From positions 62,001-126,000 of the forward strand of contig JAJCXM010000022.1 in the NCBI GenBank assembly GCA_029263455.1: DNA of 64,000 nt, written 5' to 3'. Of this stretch, positions 33,683 through 42,996 are shown piece by piece. The position numbers were made by a program, and so were the translations under genes. The notes under the pieces were generated by a model. That model was given only the letters and a program-made list of their open reading frames with translations, did not search any database and had not been told where the DNA came from. Origin of the DNA: Holophagae bacterium. GTDB lineage: Bacteria; Acidobacteriota; Holophagae; Acanthopleuribacterales; Acanthopleuribacteraceae. Each line of letters begins with the position of its first letter. Within the stretch, counting starts at the first letter, position 1.

Positions 33683-34799
33683 GTGGATCGGGAGCGGCAA
33701 TTTCGTCGATACGAATGGGCACCTTGCGGCTTGCTTTTACGTCGTCCTCAATGCCACCAAACAAGATGATTTGGGCTTCGGCTTTAATCGCCTCTTCATC
33801 AAAGTTCAAGGCTCGCAAGACCTGAGCATAGTGAATGAGGCAATTTATCATGACATAACTGTCATTGACCAAGCCGGGTAGGGCTTTTTCGAACTCGGCT
33901 TTGGCGTCCATATCGTTGTGCCAAAGTTTGTAGATTCTCCCTAAACCATAATTTGCTAAGGCTCTATTTTGGTCGGTCGTGGCTTCATGTTTAAGCAACT
34001 GACGTAAATGGGGTTCTGCATGTGGCGTTTCAGATTTGGCCAGGTAGGATTCAGCAAGACGAAGTTTCATGGTCTGCCAGGTAGGTGATCCGTCGCTGGT
34101 GTGATCTATGCCAGTAAGAAGTGCCTGAATGGCCAGGTCAGGTTTGTTTGATTTGAGATAGTGTCCGCTGCTCAAGAGATATAGTTGTGCGAATTGCTGG
34201 TCGTCAATGGGCTGCTGGATCGCCAGAATCTTGCCAGCCCTGCGAAAACTTTCTTCTGCGTCGGGTTCGGACGCGGCTGACTGAGCGCGCCCAAGCGCCA
34301 TTAGCGCGTTTGCAATCTCGGGCCGATTTGCGGGTAAGTTCGTTTCCCGTAGGCTGAGCGCTTGTTGAGCAAGCTCCAGAGCGTGTGCTGGGTTCTTAAG
34401 CTCAACTTCACAGGCAGAAAACACGATCAGCGTTTTCGCTTTGAGTAAATCTTGCCCTTCGAGTTGTTGCCAGACCTCAAAAGCCAATTCCAATTTCGAG
34501 CGCGCCTGCGACCATTTCTGTTGCAGAGAGTCGATATAGCCAGAGCGATGATAGGCCAGTGCTTTGACAGGACTGTTGCCTACGTTCAATTCAATTATTT
34601 TCTCAAAGTCGGCTTGGGCCAATTCGTAGTGTTTGGCCTGAGCCTGGGATGTGCCTCGCTCCAGGTACAAAGCAGCGAGCTTTTGCGTATCCTGTGAGTT
34701 CGCATCCTGGATTGCGCGAGTGAGTGAATCCAGGTTGTCCTGCGCATAGCCTAAGAAGAACCAATGCGATAACAGCGCGACTTTCAATATACAGTTCAT
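33672..34799 (-). CDS. Exported TPR protein
   Basis: The 375-residue protein has a signal peptide (VALLSHWFFLGYAQ) and at least six tetratricopeptide-like helical pairs (for example AKHYELAQADFEKIIELN and HALELAQQALSLRE). It lacks an enzymatic domain. It lies 2 bases after the PilT-like gene on the same strand, so it is probably co-transcribed and may aid type IV pilus or envelope assembly. That role is inferred from context. Confidence 0.88.
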   Translation of the reverse strand: MNCILKVALLSHWFFLGYAQDNLDSLTRAIQDANSQDTQKLAALYLERGTSQAQAKHYELAQADFEKIIELNVGNSPVKALAYHRSGYIDSLQQKWSQARSKLELAFEVWQQLEGQDLLKAKTLIVFSACEVELKNPAHALELAQQALSLRETNLPANRPEIANALMALGRAQSAASEPDAEESFRRAGKILAIQQPIDDQQFAQLYLLSSGHYLKSNKPDLAIQALLTGIDHTSDGSPTWQTMKLRLAESYLAKSETPHAEPHLRQLLKHEATTDQNRALANYGLGRIYKLWHNDMDAKAEFEKALPGLVNDSYVMINCLIHYAQVLRALNFDEEAIKAEAQIILFGGIEDDVKASRKVPIRIDEIAAPDPLKQ

Positions 34800-34801
34800 G
34801 A

Positions 34802-36202
34802 TTATCGCTTCGTTTGGTTGCGAATCCTCTCTTCGAACTGCATGCGCATTTGGTACACCTTCTTTTCATACTGTTCGCGCATTTTGTCTCTTTCGGCAAT
34901 CACTTGTTCTTTTTCTTTTAGTAAGCGATCGAGCTGACCAAATGCGTTTTGTAGACGCGCGTCTTGTTCACGCATTTCATCGCCAAGTTCGTTTATTTTT
35001 GCGTCACGAGTCTGTACTTCAAAATTAAATCTATCTTGAAGTTCGCCATAAAGGCGTTTGGATTCCAGTAGTTCTTCTATCTTCGAAAAATCGGAAAAGC
35101 ATTCCGCCATATTGTCCTCCGCTGGTGCAGTTCCAAAGAATATCTTGCGTAAACCGAGATCCAGATCGTCTGGGTTAGATGATGCGCCCATCGCGACTTC
35201 GCGACTCACTTGGCCATTCACCACTAATGCGGTCAGAGACTGATTCATGGTTTGCATATAGTAGTACTGAACCGACTTTTCCATTTCTTCAAGGATATCG
35301 TTGATTCGGTTTTCTTCAATCATTTTTGAAATGACGGGTGTGTTCCGGCATATTTCGACGGCTGCGATCATGCCGTTTCCGTCTCGTCGTGGAACAAGTT
35401 GAAGTGAGATGATGGCTTGGAATACTTGAGCCAATTGCATGCGCACTTGTTTCTGCTGGTTGGCAGGGATCGAGTCGAGAATACGATCAATCGACTGCGC
35501 AGCACTATTGGTGTGCAGGGTCGATAGGACAAGGTGACCTGTCTCTGATGCAGTAATCGCGGTTTCGATGGTGGCCAGATCACGCATTTCGCCAACCATG
35601 ATGACGTCTGGATCTTGACGCAAAGAATTACGCAAAGCCGCTTGGAAACTGGGGGTATCCATGCCCACTTCACGTTGAGTGATGGCCGACTTTTCGTCAC
35701 GAAACAAAAACTCGATGGGGTCTTCGATGGTAATGATATGAACCATGCGCGTTTCGTTTATGTGGCGGATTATGGCGGCCAATGTGGAAGATTTCCCGCT
35801 GCCGGTGGGACCGGTGACTAAGACAAGTCCTTGGTGAACCTTGGTGAATTCCTTAATAATATTGGGCAGTCCCCAATCGTCGATCCGTGGGATAGAAATC
35901 GGAATGCGCCTGAAAACGGCTCCGTATGTACCGCGTTGAACAAAAATGTTGACGCGAAAACGAGATACACCTGGCACAGAATAGCCGATATCCACGGCTT
36001 GCTTTTCTTCGAGCTCTTTGATGTGGCGTTCTTTGAGCAAAGATACGACAGTCTCTTTGATGTTATCAGGCTCCAAGACGCCAAACTTAATGGGTCGTAA
36101 GGCGCCGTCTTTTCTTAATAGCGGCGGTCGCATAGGTTTTAGATGCAAATCTGAAGCTTGCATTTCAACCATTACCTTGAGCAGGTCGTCGATCTTGATC
36201 AT
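34802..36202 (-). CDS. PilT/PilU-like twitching ATPase with coiled-coil tail
   Basis: The 466-residue protein is a type IV pilus retraction ATPase. It has Walker A GPTGSGKSST (131-140), an Asp box, Walker B VIMVGEMRD, and the His box GHLVLSTLHTN. The core ends near residue 370. About 95 further residues form a charged coiled coil (RLLKEKEQVIAERDK and similar). PilT and PilU are usually 345-380 residues, so this tail is extra. The first gene of a two-gene operon with an exported TPR protein, it lacks adjacent pilin or pilM-Q genes. Confidence 0.92.
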   Translation of the reverse strand: MIKIDDLLKVMVEMQASDLHLKPMRPPLLRKDGALRPIKFGVLEPDNIKETVVSLLKERHIKELEEKQAVDIGYSVPGVSRFRVNIFVQRGTYGAVFRRIPISIPRIDDWGLPNIIKEFTKVHQGLVLVTGPTGSGKSSTLAAIIRHINETRMVHIITIEDPIEFLFRDEKSAITQREVGMDTPSFQAALRNSLRQDPDVIMVGEMRDLATIETAITASETGHLVLSTLHTNSAAQSIDRILDSIPANQQKQVRMQLAQVFQAIISLQLVPRRDGNGMIAAVEICRNTPVISKMIEENRINDILEEMEKSVQYYYMQTMNQSLTALVVNGQVSREVAMGASSNPDDLDLGLRKIFFGTAPAEDNMAECFSDFSKIEELLESKRLYGELQDRFNFEVQTRDAKINELGDEMREQDARLQNAFGQLDRLLKEKEQVIAERDKMREQYEKKVYQMRMQFEERIRNQTKR

Positions 36203-36281
36203 CGTGTTTCAACCATCGCTTACACCATTAATCTCAGCTCTTTCTCTATTCTAAACACTAGAGTTGCCAGGGCATAGATGT

Positions 36282-38066
36282 TTATCGTGTAACCAGCCTT
36301 TCCGTATGATTGCCTGAGCGATCTCGAACGCGTACCTGTACAGGGAAAGCTGTCGAAGGCTCAAACACAAGCCAACCTCTGTCACGGTCAACCTCGAATT
36401 CAATAGTTTTGCCTTCCTTTGAGCAGGAAACAGAGGACCAATTAACGCCACTTCCTAGATCTCGAATAGGCAGAACTCTCTTGTTGCCGGTAAAGTAACG
36501 GTGGGTCTTGGGTACGCCTATGACGGGCACTGAAATGTCTTGGGCAACAACCATAGGCACGCCATAGTCCATTTCACATTGAATCACGTCTTCTTTAGCT
36601 GACGAGGTCCAATGGACCCAGCGTCCTCTGGTCGAAGACCATGCGTAGATACCTAGTTGCCCTAGCTTGTTGGATGGGTAGGAAAGCTTTAATCCGTGTG
36701 TGGGGTACCCTTCACGTCCAAAACGCAGGACAGGACTGACGTACTTCAATGATCCAGATTGAACGCGAACATCGGCGGGTTCCAGCCATACTGCTTGAGC
36801 TGGCAATGCATTTTTCCCTTGGTAATCAAGCGTGAACGAAGCAAGCGCATACTGGAATTTGTCGTTATCGGGCAGGGCGCCTACCCATCGTCGAACAACA
36901 CCCTGCGCTGTGCGCCATACCCATTCATTGGCCGCGTGTTCAGGCGTTACGTCAAAGGTATGTCGTGTACGCGCGGCCATTCCGATCAATCCCAATGGGC
37001 CCTCAAGTGTGCCGTCGACGTGGGTCGTTATGTTTATCTTGTTAGCCCAAGCTGTTAGGGCGATGGTTGTTGGTTGCACGGATGGTGGTTCAAAGGGCGA
37101 ACGCGATATGACTGATGGCGCGTCTGGGTCCAGTGTGAGTTCGTAACTTCTGGACTCTTTTATGCCGACGATGGTGATCTTGAGCTTGGTCGTTTCGGTG
37201 ATATGAAGTGGCATCGTTGAATGCCTAGCCGAAAGCGGTGCTCGACGTTCGTCAAACGCGTAGACGTATTTTGTGCGACCAAATCCCGAATGGCACTGAT
37301 CAAAAACCAAGCCGGCATCTCGGTAATGATCAAAGGAAATACGATTTGGTTTCCAACTTGCCAATGCTAGTTCGTTGTCTGTGATGTGAATCTCTCTCGG
37401 ACCTAAGGTATTGCCTTGGTTGTCCTTGATGGATGCGACGACGTAAATTGCGACCTTTCCTGATGATTGAAGGGTGGCAGGAAAAGAGGATGCAAAAGCG
37501 GGCTCAGAGCCGCCATTTACGCGTGCTTCCTGACTCATCGGCGCGACCATAACGGCCTCAAGTTTTATGGACTCGCTGACGTCAATCGTAGGAAAGCCAA
37601 GGGTGAAGGGGTCCACCGGACGATTGTTCTTATCTCGTGTTTCAAAGTGGAAGTGGGGAAGTCCGGCTCCGGATTCTCCGCTATAGGCCAGGATTGAATC
37701 GCGGGTGATGGGCCGATTCAGCTTTAAGGTACCAAAAGCAGTGTTGGCGTCGTATCCGGCCGCTTCGATATCGGCGGTGATCAATGCTCCAAAAGCGGCG
37801 AGATGGGCATAAACAGTGATCCAACCATCGTCGTGTTTGATATAGATCGATTTTCCGTACCCTTGATTTTGGCTTCTGACTTTGAATATGTGCCCTTCCG
37901 CCGCGGTGCGAATAACGACTCCTTCCTGTCCTGACGTTGAGAAATCGAGTCCGGTGTGGAAGTGGTCGCCGCGATACTCGGCAAATGTGGCTGTTAGTCC
38001 CGGCTTGGTGTCAATTGGCCAGGACCATAGAGGCTGCGAAAGTTGAATCATAAACAAAAAGAGCAT
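36282..38066 (-). CDS. M23-family (LytM) peptidase-like exported protein
   Basis: The 594-residue exported protein has a short signal, then an M23 metallopeptidase fold near residues 20-150. Zinc-site motifs are HFHTGLDFS (H-x3-D) and LPHFHFE (H-x-H), with YAHL in between. The remaining 430 residues are beta-rich repeats of unknown type, ending in DRSGNHTERLV. M23 enzymes cut peptidoglycan cross-bridges or activate amidases. It is the last of three genes with the CPBP protease and the Ser/Thr kinase (12-base gap). Confidence 0.9.
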   Translation of the reverse strand: MLFLFMIQLSQPLWSWPIDTKPGLTATFAEYRGDHFHTGLDFSTSGQEGVVIRTAAEGHIFKVRSQNQGYGKSIYIKHDDGWITVYAHLAAFGALITADIEAAGYDANTAFGTLKLNRPITRDSILAYSGESGAGLPHFHFETRDKNNRPVDPFTLGFPTIDVSESIKLEAVMVAPMSQEARVNGGSEPAFASSFPATLQSSGKVAIYVVASIKDNQGNTLGPREIHITDNELALASWKPNRISFDHYRDAGLVFDQCHSGFGRTKYVYAFDERRAPLSARHSTMPLHITETTKLKITIVGIKESRSYELTLDPDAPSVISRSPFEPPSVQPTTIALTAWANKINITTHVDGTLEGPLGLIGMAARTRHTFDVTPEHAANEWVWRTAQGVVRRWVGALPDNDKFQYALASFTLDYQGKNALPAQAVWLEPADVRVQSGSLKYVSPVLRFGREGYPTHGLKLSYPSNKLGQLGIYAWSSTRGRWVHWTSSAKEDVIQCEMDYGVPMVVAQDISVPVIGVPKTHRYFTGNKRVLPIRDLGSGVNWSSVSCSKEGKTIEFEVDRDRGWLVFEPSTAFPVQVRVRDRSGNHTERLVTR

Positions 38067-38078
38067 TTAGAAACCCAA

Positions 38079-38738
38079 TCAATATAGAAGATATATAAGT
38101 GTGAGGCCGTTCCAAATGCAATGAACCAGTATCGACCACACGAGACCGCCGCGGTGGTAAATCCAACCAAGCCATAAGGAAAGTGCGAAGGTGAGCGGAA
38201 TCTGCGGCCATGGGTGCAATAAGCTGAATAGCGCAGAGGTGAATATAACGGCACGACGATAGTCAAATAACGTAAACAGTTGGGATTGCAGGAAACCGCG
38301 AAAGAAGCCCTCTTCTATGATGGGCGCAATAAGAACCGCGATAAGTGCCAACGGAATCCCGGTTGTGGGACTTGCGATTAAGTCGCGATAGAGCTCGTTG
38401 GAAGCCTGTAAATCGCCGGGCCACCATGGTGTTGTCAGGAAATTGATCAACCAGATGGACGCTAACATGATGATGACTATTACCGGTGTGAAGCCAAGCT
38501 GAAGACGAGTGATTTGGCCGAATCTAATGAGCCCGATCATGGGCGTTTGGGTTAAGTAACTGGATTGTTTGAGTGAAACAACAACGGCGGCCACAAATAC
38601 ACCGTAAGCAAGTGGCAAGGCCAAGGTGAGCGGTAGCGAAGGTATGGCAGCCAGACACAGGTTACCAGTTAGATGAAAGAACAGAAAACAAGAGATGGCC
38701 CAACCTAAGATTCGAGGAGAGACTTGCGTTGCGACCAT
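38079..38738 (-). CDS. CPBP-family intramembrane metalloprotease
   Basis: The 219-residue polytopic protein has the Abi/CPBP motif EEGFFRGFL (E-E-x3-R) near residue 140. A later ALFSLLHPWP and LVHCIWNG supply the histidine motifs. Six to eight hydrophobic segments are visible. The family cleaves membrane substrates or processes bacteriocins. It lies between the kinase (stop and start abut) and the M23 peptidase, suggesting one envelope-related operon. Confidence 0.88.
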   Translation of the reverse strand: MVATQVSPRILGWAISCFLFFHLTGNLCLAAIPSLPLTLALPLAYGVFVAAVVVSLKQSSYLTQTPMIGLIRFGQITRLQLGFTPVIVIIMLASIWLINFLTTPWWPGDLQASNELYRDLIASPTTGIPLALIAVLIAPIIEEGFFRGFLQSQLFTLFDYRRAVIFTSALFSLLHPWPQIPLTFALSLWLGWIYHRGGLVWSILVHCIWNGLTLIYLLY

Positions 38739-39569
38739 TCAAGCGCGAATCGCTTTGATGGCGTCGTGAAGTTGATCGGCATCAGCGTATCTCTGTTTAC
38801 GGTCTTTGAGGAGACATTGAGCGATGACGGCACATAAGGGTAAAGGTGGATCGGATCGGATGAGTTCCACGCTGACCGGGTCAAAATTGAGAATGCGTTG
38901 CATGGTCACAAATGGGGACTTCGAGTCAAATGGATTGGAACCCGTTAACATTTCGTACATGATGATGCCAATCGAAAAAATATCGGTGCGGGCGTCAAGG
39001 TATTCAGCATTCGCCTGTTCAGGTGACATGTAACGGGCACTGCCTAGTACCATGCCTGTCAATGTCTTGTAGCCTTCATCATCTTTGGAGTCGTCATCCA
39101 TAAACTTGACCAAGCCAAAATCAAGTATTTTTGGCGCACCGTCTAGGGTCAGCTTAAGGTTTTCGGGTTTAAGGTCACGATGCACAAGATTCAAGCGGTG
39201 CGCATAGGCAAGCCCGTCCAGGATTGGATGAACAAGTTCCATAAACTTTCTTAGTGACAGCCCGTTTGGAGATTGATCCAAAAGGTCACGAAAACTTTCG
39301 CCATCTATGTACTCCATGGCGAAATAGCTGCAGCCATGATACTCGCCTACTTCCAGTAGTTGGGCGATAGACGGGTGCTCTAACATCACGGCAGCTTGTG
39401 ACTCTCTTAAGAAACGTGCCTTTTTTTCCTGACTCAAGAGCATGTCATTGGGTAATATTTTAAGCGCGACGATGCGACCGCCTTGATCGACCGCTTTGTA
39501 CACGACGCCCGTATTTCCGCCGCCTAATCGACCTATGATTTTATACCCTGAAAATATTGAACCAAGCAT
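38739..39569 (-). CDS. Cytoplasmic Ser/Thr protein kinase
   Basis: The 276-residue protein is a bare Hanks-type kinase domain with all catalytic motifs. These are the Gly loop GRLGGGNTGVVYKA, lysine in VALKIL, HRDLKPENLKL, DFGLVK, and the APE-equivalent YMSPEQ. There is no membrane segment or sensor domain. The ATG at 39569 has AGGA 7 bases upstream; a TTG at 39590 is a weaker choice. It is the first gene of an operon with a CPBP protease and an M23 peptidase, whose products could be under its control. Confidence 0.93.
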   Translation of the reverse strand: MLGSIFSGYKIIGRLGGGNTGVVYKAVDQGGRIVALKILPNDMLLSQEKKARFLRESQAAVMLEHPSIAQLLEVGEYHGCSYFAMEYIDGESFRDLLDQSPNGLSLRKFMELVHPILDGLAYAHRLNLVHRDLKPENLKLTLDGAPKILDFGLVKFMDDDSKDDEGYKTLTGMVLGSARYMSPEQANAEYLDARTDIFSIGIIMYEMLTGSNPFDSKSPFVTMQRILNFDPVSVELIRSDPPLPLCAVIAQCLLKDRKQRYADADQLHDAIKAIRA

Positions 39570-39661
39570 GTTCCATCCTGGAAGCGTCAAGTGCTTGGTT
39601 CAGATATTAGTACAGGCTGGCAGTCAGATGGAGAAAAATGGCTTAATACGAGGTGATGAAT

Positions 39662-41176
39662 TTATTGCAGCGTGATGTTTCGTTGAGAAACTAAGGTCCC
39701 CATGGCGCGATAATAGGCAACCACAGCTTTTCGATAACTAATACGAGCTTGAATCTCATTGTTGATGGCTTGAGCCAATTGGTCTTGTACTTCGGCGACG
39801 CGATAGTTTGTGGTTAACCCGTTCTGGAATTTTTGTTGTTCGGCCCGCAAGTTTTCTTCAGCAAAGGTTCGAGCCTTTTCGTTGGCTTTAATCGACTTAT
39901 TCGCTGTTTCTAATTCGCGAATAGCGCCGCGTACTTCTTCAAGCAAGCGTAACCTGAGCTGACGTGTCGCTAACTCTTGGTTGCGAATGGCCACTTCCGC
40001 TTTCGCTTTGTTGATTTTGGATGCCTTATTAAATGGGTACCAAGTGAGTTCCAGCGAGACTTGGTAGCCGGGCAAATCTTGGTTTTGGATTTGATCGATG
40101 ACATCGCTGTAACTGGAAGACTCAATCATACTTGGGTCGAGCGGATCTATCTTAGGATTACTAGCACCCCGTAGGAAGTAAGCGCCATTCACATTGAGTT
40201 CGGGTAGCAGTTGGTTCTGTTGGTAATGCAATTCAAGAATTGAGTTTTCTTCCCGTATGGAGTCTTGTCGCATTTCGGGGCGGTTTGATAAAGCCAAGTC
40301 AAAATCGGATACCAGGTCGGTTTTGACGGCCAATGTGCTGGGCTCATCTGCGGGAACGATCTCTTTATCCCAGTCCTCGACCGGTAGGTTGAGTATCTTT
40401 CGCAAGACATCTTGCGCCGCACTTACTGCGTTTTCAGCACTGACGATATCGGCTTCTCGGGTGGCTACTGTCGCCTCGGCATTGACAAGTTCGATCGGGG
40501 CTAAGGTCCCGACTTCAATCTTGATCTTATTTTGCTCGTACAGTTGTTGAGCCAGTTGCAAGCTGTTCTGGCGTACGCGAAATAGTTCGATCGCTTGCAC
40601 GAGGTCCCAATAGGCATTTTCGGTTTCTTGCAGCACTTGCGAAACCTTCAGATGGAGGTCCAACTCGGATATAGCGACGTTGCCGCGTGCGATGAACTCA
40701 TCCTTGCGCGCCACCTCAGGGTCGAACCCAAATCCACGCAGTAACTTCTGTGAGAAGCCGATTGACCAGGTGGAGTTATAGGATTCACCAAACGAAGTAC
40801 CTGAAGTCGAATCTGTCAACTTATTGGTGAGGTTCACACGCCAATCAAAGCCGAAATCCTCTGACTTGGATAAGGTCGCATTGAGGTCCGAATTGTCATT
40901 GGTGAATGTTTCTTCGGGGTCTCCTTCAAAAATATTTGAAGCTCGGGCGTCAAATGACTGGAATTGTGCTGTGCTAGTCACGACAGGCTCGTATTTGGTC
41001 CGCGTTGTGTCGAAATCCAACCGACTTGAATCTACCTTGACTCGTTCGATGTGAATGTCCAGGTTGCCTTTAACGGCTTTGTTTAAAGCTTCTTGAAGCG
41101 TTAACTTGGACCCGTCTTGCGCACAAATCCACGTACTTAATAGCAAACATGCCAATCCCAGGCTTTTCACATTCAT
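39662..41176 (-). CDS. TolC-family outer membrane efflux protein
   Basis: The protein of about 504 residues has a signal peptide (LACLLLSTWICA) and a TolC/OEP layout. LTLQEALNKAVKGN is the typical mature start, and two long helical repeats with coiled-coil character follow (residues about 190-300 and 390-490). TolC trimers span the outer membrane for type I export or RND efflux. No inner-membrane pump or periplasmic adaptor is beside it. The ATG at 41176 with GGGGGAA upstream is chosen over earlier ATGs that lie in the terminator region. Confidence 0.92.
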   Translation of the reverse strand: MNVKSLGLACLLLSTWICAQDGSKLTLQEALNKAVKGNLDIHIERVKVDSSRLDFDTTRTKYEPVVTSTAQFQSFDARASNIFEGDPEETFTNDNSDLNATLSKSEDFGFDWRVNLTNKLTDSTSGTSFGESYNSTWSIGFSQKLLRGFGFDPEVARKDEFIARGNVAISELDLHLKVSQVLQETENAYWDLVQAIELFRVRQNSLQLAQQLYEQNKIKIEVGTLAPIELVNAEATVATREADIVSAENAVSAAQDVLRKILNLPVEDWDKEIVPADEPSTLAVKTDLVSDFDLALSNRPEMRQDSIREENSILELHYQQNQLLPELNVNGAYFLRGASNPKIDPLDPSMIESSSYSDVIDQIQNQDLPGYQVSLELTWYPFNKASKINKAKAEVAIRNQELATRQLRLRLLEEVRGAIRELETANKSIKANEKARTFAEENLRAEQQKFQNGLTTNYRVAEVQDQLAQAINNEIQARISYRKAVVAYYRAMGTLVSQRNITLQ

Positions 41177-41227
41177 TTCCAATTCCCCCGAGCGTCTTAT
41201 TTCGTCGCGTACCTTGCTAAATACGCG

Positions 41228-41262
41228 CATGCCCCGGCTAAGGTTTATTTTGCCGGGGCATG
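41228..41262 (-). terminator. Hairpin between the DegT-like and TolC-like genes
   Basis: CATGCCCCGGC (41228-41238) pairs perfectly over 11 bases with GCCGGGGCATG (41252-41262), 24 bases after the DegT-like gene's stop. No clear U-run follows in the minus direction, so it may be an imperfect terminator or a 3' stabiliser. Confidence 0.6.
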
Positions 41263-41285
41263 GCCGCAATATTTGTTAACAAATC

Positions 41286-42944
41286 TTACGATTCTTTGGG
41301 CTCAGCCGCTGGTTTTTCTTCATCGGCTTTCTTTTTTCTAGGGGCCCTTCTGCGAGTTGGCTTTTGGGCCTCGCCGGTGTTCTCTTTGCTAGCCGCCTTT
41401 TTGCTAGGCGCCCGCTTTCTTGGCGCCGCCTTTTTCTTGGGCTTTTCGTCGACCTCTTGTTCAACCTCAGCTGCGGCTTTGCTATCACCTTTGGGTTCAG
41501 CCGCCTTTTTGGGTCTAGTGGTGCGACTACGAGTACGCGACGGTCTCTTGGCACGACTTTTTGCAGCCGGCTCAGCCGCCGTCTCTTCGGTGGGTTCAGT
41601 GCTTAGAGGTTCGCCTGACGGCGTTTCTGACTTGGTTTTCTTTTTTGTTTTGGCATCACCTGTGCCCGTTGACTCTGATTTGCTTGAAGACGAGTCTGTG
41701 GCCCGAAATTGCGAAAGAACGTCGACAATCGTTTCGCAGATGCGTTCCATCGCCTTGATCGAAAGATCAGGGAACAATGGCAGTGATAAACAGTTGTGAA
41801 AGTAAGATTCCGAATTAGGGAAGCGTGAGGGTTGGTCTGCTTTTGATGAATAGAAAGGCATGCGATGGATGGGTATGTAGTGGACTTGGGTTTGCACGCC
41901 GCGGTCGATCAAAGCCTGATATATGTTGTCTCGCTTACCGTATAACTGACCGGTTAGCTGGATTGGAAAGGTGTGAAAGGCATGCTCGGCCCAGTCTGCA
42001 CGATGAGGCAAGATGAGATCTGCGACTGCTTCGAGTTTCTGGAAATAAAATTCGGCAATCGTTCTTCTGCGCTCGATGTGACGATCAAGCCGGGTAAGCT
42101 GACTACGGCCCAATGCGGCATTAAGCTCGGACATTTGATAAGACAACCCGGGGAATTGGACTTCGCACCAGTATGACGTTTGATGATCCACGTCTAACTT
42201 GGCCGGATCACGTTCAATGCCGTTATCGCGGAAAAGTCGAATCCAATTGGCGTAAGCAGAATGGTCGGTGGTGATTGCGCCACCGTCTCCACACGTAATA
42301 GCCATATCCGGAGCAAACGAGAAACAAGTAATATCAGCTTGATTCCCAATATAGTGGCCGCGGTATTTGCCGCCTAATCCGTGACGCGCATCGTCGATCA
42401 AGATCAGTTCATACTCGTCACACAATTCTCGTAGCGGACTTAGGTCGGCCGGATGACCGGCAAAGTTATTAGAAATGATGACTTTCGTTTTTGGGGTCAA
42501 TGCGGATCGCGCAGATTCCACGCTAATGGTCAATGTGTCGGGGTCACAGTCAACCAATACTAGCGATGCACCGACGGTTTCAACGGCATTAGCTATAGAT
42601 GTGCAGTTAAGTGTTGATGCAATAATTTCGTCACCAGCACTCAATTGCAGACATTTCAAGGCCGCGTGCAGGGCAGCCGTAGCGGAGTTAAGGGCCAGGG
42701 CGTGGCGTGAATGGGTGAGTTTGGCAAATAGTGACTCAAATCGGTCCAACTCGTTGCCGCCCATGAGCGTTCCCGAGAGCAGGGCGTCAACCACAGCTTC
42801 GACATCAGGTTTTGTAAGCGTGTGTCGACTATGGGGGATGCGTTCTAGGTTGGGTGGTAGAGGTTGATGAAAGGGTTCTTGCTGACGTCGTCGGTTGAAA
42901 CTACGCTTGCGTCCGTAGTTCTTGCGACGGTAGTTATTATTCAT
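41286..42944 (-). CDS. DegT/DnrJ-fold protein without PLP lysine and with basic tails
   Basis: The 552-residue protein has a DegT/DnrJ/EryC1 aminotransferase core (about residues 35-400; GGNELDRFE, LALNSATAALHAAL, IDDARHGLGGKYRG). The PLP-lysine motif should read like H-P-x-K-x-x-T-x-G-E-G-G. Here it is FAPDMAITCGDGG, so the lysine is Met214. Without it no internal aldimine can form; it is probably not an aminotransferase. A basic N-terminal tail (MNNNYRRKNYGRKR) and a C-terminal tail of about 140 residues rich in Lys, Arg, Ala and Glu flank the core, like histone-H1-like nucleic-acid-binding tails. It follows the AAA ATPase gene by 52 bases. Confidence 0.9.
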   Translation of the reverse strand: MNNNYRRKNYGRKRSFNRRRQQEPFHQPLPPNLERIPHSRHTLTKPDVEAVVDALLSGTLMGGNELDRFESLFAKLTHSRHALALNSATAALHAALKCLQLSAGDEIIASTLNCTSIANAVETVGASLVLVDCDPDTLTISVESARSALTPKTKVIISNNFAGHPADLSPLRELCDEYELILIDDARHGLGGKYRGHYIGNQADITCFSFAPDMAITCGDGGAITTDHSAYANWIRLFRDNGIERDPAKLDVDHQTSYWCEVQFPGLSYQMSELNAALGRSQLTRLDRHIERRRTIAEFYFQKLEAVADLILPHRADWAEHAFHTFPIQLTGQLYGKRDNIYQALIDRGVQTQVHYIPIHRMPFYSSKADQPSRFPNSESYFHNCLSLPLFPDLSIKAMERICETIVDVLSQFRATDSSSSKSESTGTGDAKTKKKTKSETPSGEPLSTEPTEETAAEPAAKSRAKRPSRTRSRTTRPKKAAEPKGDSKAAAEVEQEVDEKPKKKAAPRKRAPSKKAASKENTGEAQKPTRRRAPRKKKADEEKPAAEPKES

Positions 42945-42996
42945 AGTGAAATTATTCCTTTATTAAAGACAAATGCCCAAATTGGGTGATGGCGAG

